Below are positions 36,486 through 41,265 of a stretch of DNA of 41,265 nt, piece after piece. A program made the translations under genes and the position numbers. The notes below the pieces were generated by a model. That model worked only from the letters and a program-made list of their open reading frames with translations, was not told the origin of the DNA and did no database searches. Position 1 is the stretch's first letter. Each line of letters opens with the position of its first letter. The DNA is from SBAX01 sp043806315 (GTDB lineage: Bacteria; Planctomycetota; Phycisphaerae; UBA1845). The stretch covers positions 1-41,265 of the forward strand of contig JAZDHF010000019.1 of NCBI GenBank assembly GCA_043806315.1. The letters are read 5' to 3'.

Positions 36486-36787
36486 CCGATCTTCGTCGTG
36501 TTGTTCTCCCCCGAGCCGCCGCATTCATGCGGCGCGCCCCGCGGCGCGCGACATGAATGTCGCGGCTCGGAGTGGAGTCCCATTCCATGTCCTCGCAACC
36601 ACGCGCGGAATTACGAAAGGATTTTGCCGTCCCGCGCCGATGATGGGACAAGGATTTTGAGCCGGCGGTCGAGAAAATCAGCGTTGCTGTTTCGATCGAT
36701 TTTCCGCGCGGGCATGGCCGCTTGGGTGGTTCGTTCCCATCCCACGGCGCGTCGATTGGGTCGTCCATTATTTTCCGCGCGGGACGC
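36486..36787. repeat. Gap after accD with a palindromic and a direct repeat
   Basis: A palindromic element at 36511-36570 has 19-base arms CCGAGCCGCCGCATTCATG and its near-inverse (17 of 19). It belongs to the same family as 7071-7129. A 14-base direct repeat ATTTTCCGCGCGGG occurs at 36699-36712 and 36770-36783, just before the next gene. No protein-coding sequence is supported in between. Confidence 0.7.
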
Positions 36788-37291
36788 ATGGACCAGCGAA
36801 GACGGATGTGCAAGACGCTGGGCTGTCTCGCAGGGGCCATGACCGGGACGGCCTCCCTCCTCGCCTGGATCGACCCCTCCCCATCGACACCGACTCCCGT
36901 TCTGTCCCAGGAAGAGCTTCTCGCCGCCGCTCGATCGCTCGTCTTCGACGACGTGGCCATCCGACCCATGCAGTGGCGATCGGTCGAGGTGGTTGAAGCC
37001 CCGTCGATGCGAGGCCCCGGGGTAGCGCTCGCCGCGGGCGCCGATCGCAGCGAATGTCACTTTTACATTGACGACCATGGCCAACCGTCCCGCGCCGGCC
37101 GCTGGGACGATCAACTCGCCCCCTCCGACGCCCCGCATACGATCCGTATCGAGGTCAGCCATTCCGAGGGCCAGCCCTTTCCTTCATCCGCCCAAGTGAA
37201 CAGCATTCAAGCCCTGTTCGATTCGATCGAGGGGGCCGTCAAGCCCGCCGCCGGATTCACACCGCAACTCCGGTTTCTGAGCGCATCCTAG
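36788..37291 (+). CDS. Small exported protein, possibly degenerate amidase-2 fold
   Basis: 167 residues from ATG 36788 (alternative ATG 36806; the frame is open to 36722). An N-terminal hydrophobic stretch (LGCLAGAMTGTASLLAWI) suggests export. The body reads IRPMQWRSVEVVEAPSMRG, then CHFYIDDHGQPSRAGRWDDQ and HTIRIEV, then SAQVNSIQALFDSIEG. This order (W-rxI, HF-I-xxG, W-xxQ, Q-xxALxxL) resembles the PGRP/N-acetylmuramoyl-L-alanine amidase domain. The usual HHSA zinc motif is replaced by VEAPSM, so it would be non-catalytic. I hold this likeness loosely. No Shine-Dalgarno is obvious. Confidence 0.5.
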   Translation: MDQRRRMCKTLGCLAGAMTGTASLLAWIDPSPSTPTPVLSQEELLAAARSLVFDDVAIRPMQWRSVEVVEAPSMRGPGVALAAGADRSECHFYIDDHGQPSRAGRWDDQLAPSDAPHTIRIEVSHSEGQPFPSSAQVNSIQALFDSIEGAVKPAAGFTPQLRFLSAS

Positions 37292-37519
37292 CCGGACGAG
37301 GGTGGCCCCGCCGGTGAGGCGCGTGGTGCCCGCCGCACCCGCCGGGGTCCTTGCCTATGGCACTGTGACTCGTGCGATGGACTTTGCCCGTGCGAACCCG
37401 GCCTACGCGAACTTGCGTTCGGCGACTCACAGGGGCTAGAATCCGGCCCATCCTGCGACGAACGCGCCGTGTGTGCGTCGTGATCCAACGGTTCAATTAG
37501 CCACGGCGGAGGGAGAACG

Positions 37520-39562
37520 ATGCACCGAGCTTCAAGAGCGGTTGGATCGCTCGTGTTGGGATGCTCAGTGTTCCCCAGCCTCGCCGGGCCGGCGTCTATC
37601 CCCAACGATCCCGATTTCGTCTACCAATGGGCGCTGCTGAACACGGGTCAGACCGTCAACGATCAGATCGGAACAGCGGGGGCCGACATCCGCGCTCTGC
37701 CGGCTTGGGATATCTACCCCGGATCATCCTCCATCGTCGTCGCCATCGTGGACACCGGGGTTGATCCTCACCCTGAGTTTGCGGACCGGCTTCTCGAAGG
37801 CTACGTAGCTCCGTCCGCGGGCGGCGACCCGTACAGCACGCTGGACACGGCCTCACACGGGACGCACGTCGCGGGAATCATCGGCGCCGCCACAGGAAAC
37901 GGGGTTGGGATCGCCGGGATCAACGACAAGGCCTGGCTGCTTCCCGTCCGCGTTTTCCAGGGGAATCTGGGCACCGAAGCCTCAACGGCCGAAGGCATCG
38001 TCTGGGCGGTCGACCACGGAGCTAATGTCATCGTTGTGCCGCTCCAGTTCGACGACGGCACGCAAGTACTCGCCGACGCGGTCGCCTATGCGGCCGAACG
38101 AGATGTCGTCGTCGTCGCACCGGCCGGTCAGACGGCGAGCCCCGAAGTCGCCTTCCCCGCCGCCTTCGACGGCTGCATTGCGGTTTCGTCGACCACCAAC
38201 ACGGACATACTGGCGACTTTTTCCAATTACGGCCCGCAGGTTGATCTGTCCGCGCCCAGTCAGGACATCTGGTCGACTCGAAGCGGCGGGGCGTATGGGT
38301 TTGAGACGCGGGCCGGCTCAGCGTCCGCCGCGGCCCATGTGGCGGGCGTGGCGTCCCTCATCCGCTCCTACGCTCCCCAACTGACTGCGGTCGAGGTGAG
38401 ACGGATTCTGACGGATTCGGCTGATGACCTCGGTGACCCCGGCTGGGACCCGAAGTTTGGCGCGGGCCGAATCAACGCCGGACGAGCCTTGGAACTTACG
38501 CCGCTCCCGGCCTTGCGGTTCGAATATGTAGATCCGCTTCCGACCACCATCCAGCCGGATACACCGACGACGTTCAGCATTCGCATCGCTGATGCCGCGC
38601 AGAGGGTGGTGCCGACCTCCGCCGCGCTGAGCTATCGAACGGCGACTGCAGGATTCGCAGCACCGTCGCCGCTTCGACCCCTCGGCGGCGGGTTGTTTGA
38701 GGTAGAGCTTCCGGCGGCGCCCTGTGAGACGACGATCGAGTACTATCTCTCGGCCACTGGGGATGGCGGCGGGGTCGTGACGGACCCGCTCGACGCTCCA
38801 GCGAACCTGCACACAACCCGCGCGATTCGATACCAAGCGCTCTTCGACGACGACTTCGATTCCGATCTCGGTTGGGAGACCGTGACGGAGGGAGCGGGGA
38901 CAACCGGCGCGTGGACGCGAGCGATCCCCGTGGGCACTTCCGCTCAGCCAGCCTACGACTACTCCACCGACTACGGGCGGTACTGTTTTGTCACCGGACA
39001 GCACTTCGGCGGAGACAACCCTGGAAGCAACGATGTGGACGGCGGACCGGTCCGCTTGATCTCACCCGTGATTCCGCTGCCTGCCGGTGACGCGGAAGTC
39101 GCGTACTCGCGGTGGTTTTACACTTACACCGCGCCCGAACCGCCGGACATGCTGACGGTGGAGATGTCGCGTGACGGCGGCGCGTCGTGGGTGGTCGTTG
39201 AAACCGTGAACACCGCGCAGGGCTGGACGACGTACAGCTTCCGCTTGAGCGAGTTTCCCGACGCGGTCGGGAATCAGTTGCGGATTCGGTTCACCACAAG
39301 CGACATCCTCTTCCCAGGGGACTCGCTCACCGAGGCTGCCGTTGATGAGTTCCACGTGCGGGCCATCGAATGCTCGTCCGTCCGAGGCGATGCCGACGGT
39401 GACGGGGATGTTGACCTGGCCGACCTCGCACGCCTACCCGGATGCTGGAAAGGACCGATAACGGCGTTCGACGATCCCGCCTGCGGCCCATTCGATTTTG
39501 ACTCCGACCGGCACATCGACCTGCGAGACTTTCGAGGGCTCCAAAACCAGTTCCGTCCATAA
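37520..39562 (+). CDS. Secreted subtilase-fold (S8) protein with dockerin-like C-terminus
   Basis: 680 residues; ATG 37520 follows a strong GGAGGGAGA. After a signal peptide (SLVLGCSVFPSLAG), the subtilisin domain has the catalytic Asp78 in AIVDTGVDPHPEF and His113 in SHGTHVAG. Where the family has GTSMAAPHVAG, this protein has GSASAAAHVAG, so the Ser position is Ala268, with Ser at 267 and 269. The oxyanion-hole Asn is Gln204 (APAGQ). Two beta domains follow, including a MAM/immune-inhibitor-like region (ISPVIPLPAGDAEVAYSRWF). The C-terminus has dockerin-like EF-hand loops (DADGDGDVDLADL and DFDSDRHIDLRDF). It may be inactive as a protease. Confidence 0.85.
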   Translation: MHRASRAVGSLVLGCSVFPSLAGPASIPNDPDFVYQWALLNTGQTVNDQIGTAGADIRALPAWDIYPGSSSIVVAIVDTGVDPHPEFADRLLEGYVAPSAGGDPYSTLDTASHGTHVAGIIGAATGNGVGIAGINDKAWLLPVRVFQGNLGTEASTAEGIVWAVDHGANVIVVPLQFDDGTQVLADAVAYAAERDVVVVAPAGQTASPEVAFPAAFDGCIAVSSTTNTDILATFSNYGPQVDLSAPSQDIWSTRSGGAYGFETRAGSASAAAHVAGVASLIRSYAPQLTAVEVRRILTDSADDLGDPGWDPKFGAGRINAGRALELTPLPALRFEYVDPLPTTIQPDTPTTFSIRIADAAQRVVPTSAALSYRTATAGFAAPSPLRPLGGGLFEVELPAAPCETTIEYYLSATGDGGGVVTDPLDAPANLHTTRAIRYQALFDDDFDSDLGWETVTEGAGTTGAWTRAIPVGTSAQPAYDYSTDYGRYCFVTGQHFGGDNPGSNDVDGGPVRLISPVIPLPAGDAEVAYSRWFYTYTAPEPPDMLTVEMSRDGGASWVVVETVNTAQGWTTYSFRLSEFPDAVGNQLRIRFTTSDILFPGDSLTEAAVDEFHVRAIECSSVRGDADGDGDVDLADLARLPGCWKGPITAFDDPACGPFDFDSDRHIDLRDFRGLQNQFRP

Positions 39563-39627
39563 GCTAACGTGATCCCTCCGGCGTCATCTTCCTTCTGGTT
39601 TGTGGGGTGCATCCGCGGACGGACCCC

Positions 39628-39657
39628 TTGATACGCCTCCCGACTCTGTGGTACAAT
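39628..39657 (+). promoter_or_regulatory. Sigma-70-type promoter
   Basis: TTGATA (39628-39633) and TACAAT (39652-39657) are spaced by 18 bases, both close to consensus. The start point would be near 39664, about 78 bases before the next gene. It lies 65 bases after the stop of the subtilase-fold gene. Confidence 0.65.
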
Positions 39658-39741
39658 GGTCCCGTGTCGGACCGGCGGCGTCCCGAGCGATGGTACTCCG
39701 GGCACGCACGAAGCGCAGGATCAGGAAGGGAGATGCCAACC

Positions 39742-40164
39742 ATGACACAGCAACGAATCAGAATGCTTATGCTCGCAGCGGCCGCGCTCGGCGCACCGGT
39801 CATACTCGCCGTCGCGGGCGGACCCACCTACGACTTGACCTGGCGCACGATCGACGGCGGCGGAGTGATGCGGAGCACGGGAGGGGACTTCGAGCTCTCC
39901 GGCACCATCGGCCAACCCGACGCCGGGGCCATGAGCGGCGGAAACTTCACGCTCACCGGCGGCTTCTGGTTCGAAGTCATCCCTAGTGACTGCAACGAGG
40001 ACGGCGTGGTCAACCTGTTCGACTACGACACCTTCCAGACGTGCCTGACGGGCCCCGGCGGCGGACCGCTCCCGGCGGGGTGCAATTGCTACGACTTCGA
40101 CGGGGACGGGAAGATCACGCTGCTCGATTTCGCCACCGTGCAGGCCATGTTCAACGGGCAGTAG
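39742..40164 (+). CDS. Small secreted dockerin-like protein
   Basis: 140 residues from ATG 39742, chosen because AGGAAGGG ends 11 bases upstream; ATG 39733 is too close to it. A signal peptide (RMLMLAAAALGAPVILAVAGG) is clear. The middle reads YDLTWRTIDGGGVMRSTGGDFELSGTIGQPDAGAMSGGNFTLTGGFW, a string widespread in planctomycete surface proteins. Two Ca-binding loops follow, DCNEDGVVNLFDYDTF and DFDGDGKITLLDFATV, forming a dockerin-like pair. There is no sign of catalytic function; it is possibly a cell-surface or complex-associated protein. Confidence 0.78.
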   Translation: MTQQRIRMLMLAAAALGAPVILAVAGGPTYDLTWRTIDGGGVMRSTGGDFELSGTIGQPDAGAMSGGNFTLTGGFWFEVIPSDCNEDGVVNLFDYDTFQTCLTGPGGGPLPAGCNCYDFDGDGKITLLDFATVQAMFNGQ

Positions 40165-40287
40165 GCCGCGAGTCGTTCGTATGCGGTTTCAACGCCTCGG
40201 GCATACGTTCGCGCCGGGGCGGGCGACCGTGTGAAAAAAACAACGTCATGTCGTGTTGGCCAAGATCGCCCAAGGGAAGATTTCTTG

Positions 40288-40322
40288 AGCCGGCGCGGAT
40301 GGCGTCGGCGCGTGGCTTTTTT
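40288..40322 (+). terminator. Intrinsic-terminator-like hairpin
   Basis: AGCC and CGCG pair with CGCG and GGCT around an interior loop (40288-40317), and a T-run follows at 40317-40322. It lies 123 bases after the dockerin-like gene and only 14 bases before the next start codon. It could end the upstream transcript or attenuate the downstream one. Judged by eye. Confidence 0.5.
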
Positions 40323-40336
40323 GAGAGGAAGGGCAA

Positions 40337-40974
40337 ATGAAAGCGAATCGGTTAGGGCGATTGGTGGTTGTGGTTGCGATCCTCGGAGGAGTGTCCAGCG
40401 CGCGCGCCGCGCCGCTGGGGACGGAGTTCATGTACCAGGGGCAACTCAAAGAAGGCGGCGCGCCGCTCGACGGCACGGCCGACTTCCAGTTCACGCTGTG
40501 GGACTCCGCGGGAAGCGGTAATCCGCCCACGGGGGGAACGCAAGTCGGCGTCGTGCAGGCGATCAACGCCCTGCCCGTGACCGCGGGCTTGTTCAGCGTC
40601 ACGCTCAACGGCGCCAACGAGTTCGGGGGCAATGCCTTCAACGGGAACGCCCGCTGGCTTCAGATCGCGGTGCGCAGCCCGGCGGGCGGCGGCGGCTTCA
40701 CCACGCTCGCCCCGCGTCAGCCGCTAACGGCGACGCCGCATACGCTGTTCGCCCTTAACGCCGACCGGCTCGACGGGCTGGACTCGACGGCGTTCCTCCA
40801 GTCCGTCCCCAACCCGCTCACGCTGAGCGGGACGAACGCCACGCACATCATCCGGGGTGAGAACGCCTCCACAACCTCCGGCGCCGCGGGCATTCTCGGC
40901 ATGGCCAACGCCGCCACCGGCACCACCTCCGGCGTGTACGGCGAGAGCGTTAGCACGTCCGGGCGCGCCGTCTA
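40337..40974 (+). pseudogene. Secreted repeat-type protein, interrupted at its right end
   Basis: ATG 40337 with a preceding AGGAAGGG opens a signal peptide (LVVVVAILGGVSSARAAP), then GTEFMYQGQLKEGGAPLDGT, FQFTLWDSAGSG, LAPRQPLTATPHTLFALNAD and a TSG/GVYGES repeat region. This is the same module as the minus-strand gene ending at 14916. Near 40974, after GRAVY, where the family continues with Gly-rich repeats, the sequence switches to unrelated Arg/Ser-rich translation. The frame stays open to the window end only by chance. The gene seems split by an insertion. What survives is about 210 residues. Confidence 0.68.
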
Positions 40975-41265
40975 CCCGCATTTCTCACCAAGTGTTGCGA
41001 GTCGATGCTGGTTGAGCCGAAAACAGAGGTTAGTGGCAGGTTGCGTAGGGAATGCGGCGGGAGGTGGTAGGCTACGCCGCGTTCGGCGGAGTGGAGGAGG
41101 CGGGAAATGCCCCCTCTGGAGTTCGAAAACGCCGATCGGCGCGGACCGCGTCCGCGGCTCACTTTCGACTTGTACGCTACAACGGCTTCGGGAAAGCCCA
41201 GCCCACTCAGCACCGCAAGGGAATCGGGCAAATACGGACCAAGTTCTCATAGACCCGCTGGAACA
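40975..41265. mobile_element. Probable left end of an insertion sequence (partial)
   Basis: The sequence CCGCATTTCTCACCAAGTG begins exactly where the secreted gene loses its pattern. Its complement, a GTGAGAAATGCGG-type end, resembles the ends of some IS1380/IS4-type elements, from memory. No transposase reading frame is supported in the 290 bases visible; the right end and any target duplication lie outside the window. Confidence 0.4.

Overview
The window reads as a chromosomal segment of a high-GC planctomycete, probably Phycisphaerae-like. This is inferred from the gene repertoire, not from a marker gene. The pointers are a DUF1571 lipoprotein, a DUF2330 protein, secreted proteins with dockerin-like Ca-binding repeats, one PEP-CTERM and one IPTL-CTERM protein, a zinc-ribbon protein with two membrane segments (CxxC...CPECGRPF), and many palindromic dispersed repeats between genes.

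Layout. 1-8886: glycogen/maltodextrin block glgX-glgB-malQ-glgP on +, tightly packed for the first three genes. 8980-14916: minus-strand DUF2330 protein, a SAM-methyltransferase/D-Ala-D-Ala-ligase fusion, and a large secreted repeat-type protein. 15087-19216: tnaA (tryptophanase) relic, AMMECR1-family gene, coaE and rho. 19217-20875: an AF2212-type antitoxin with a truncated PIN toxin between two 86-bp repeat copies, then a SelW-like gene with an in-frame UGA (selenocysteine) and a UPF0173 metallo-hydrolase. 20876-27121: SUMF1-type IPTL-CTERM protein, repeat-rich DNA with two CTAG-flanked MITE-like elements, DUF1571 lipoprotein and a secreted M12B-like metalloprotease. 27495-33587 (minus): etfB-etfA-PEP-CTERM-membrane Fe-S ETF oxidoreductase, followed by an internally deleted prpD and a zinc-ribbon membrane protein. 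33724-36485: NAD-dependent epimerase, rpe, accD. 36788-41265: small amidase-like secreted protein, a subtilase-fold protein lacking its catalytic Ser, a dockerin-like protein, and a secreted protein broken near the right edge by what looks like an insertion-sequence end.

How the genes work together. GlgX, GlgB, MalQ and GlgP can build, debranch, rearrange and phosphorolyse alpha-glucan; glgA and glgC are not here. EtfAB plus the membrane Fe-S/cytochrome b-type protein would pass electrons from acyl-CoA-type dehydrogenases to the quinone pool. Rpe, AccD and CoaE are housekeeping functions.

The strongest non-obvious result is the SelW-like selenoprotein gene at 19844-20080. Its UGA falls in a CxxU redox motif and is followed by a bacterial-SECIS-like hairpin, so a standard gene caller would split or lose it. 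Other signals worth a look are the MITE with a matching empty site elsewhere in the window, the tnaA, prpD and PIN relics, and the apparent pseudo-subtilase.
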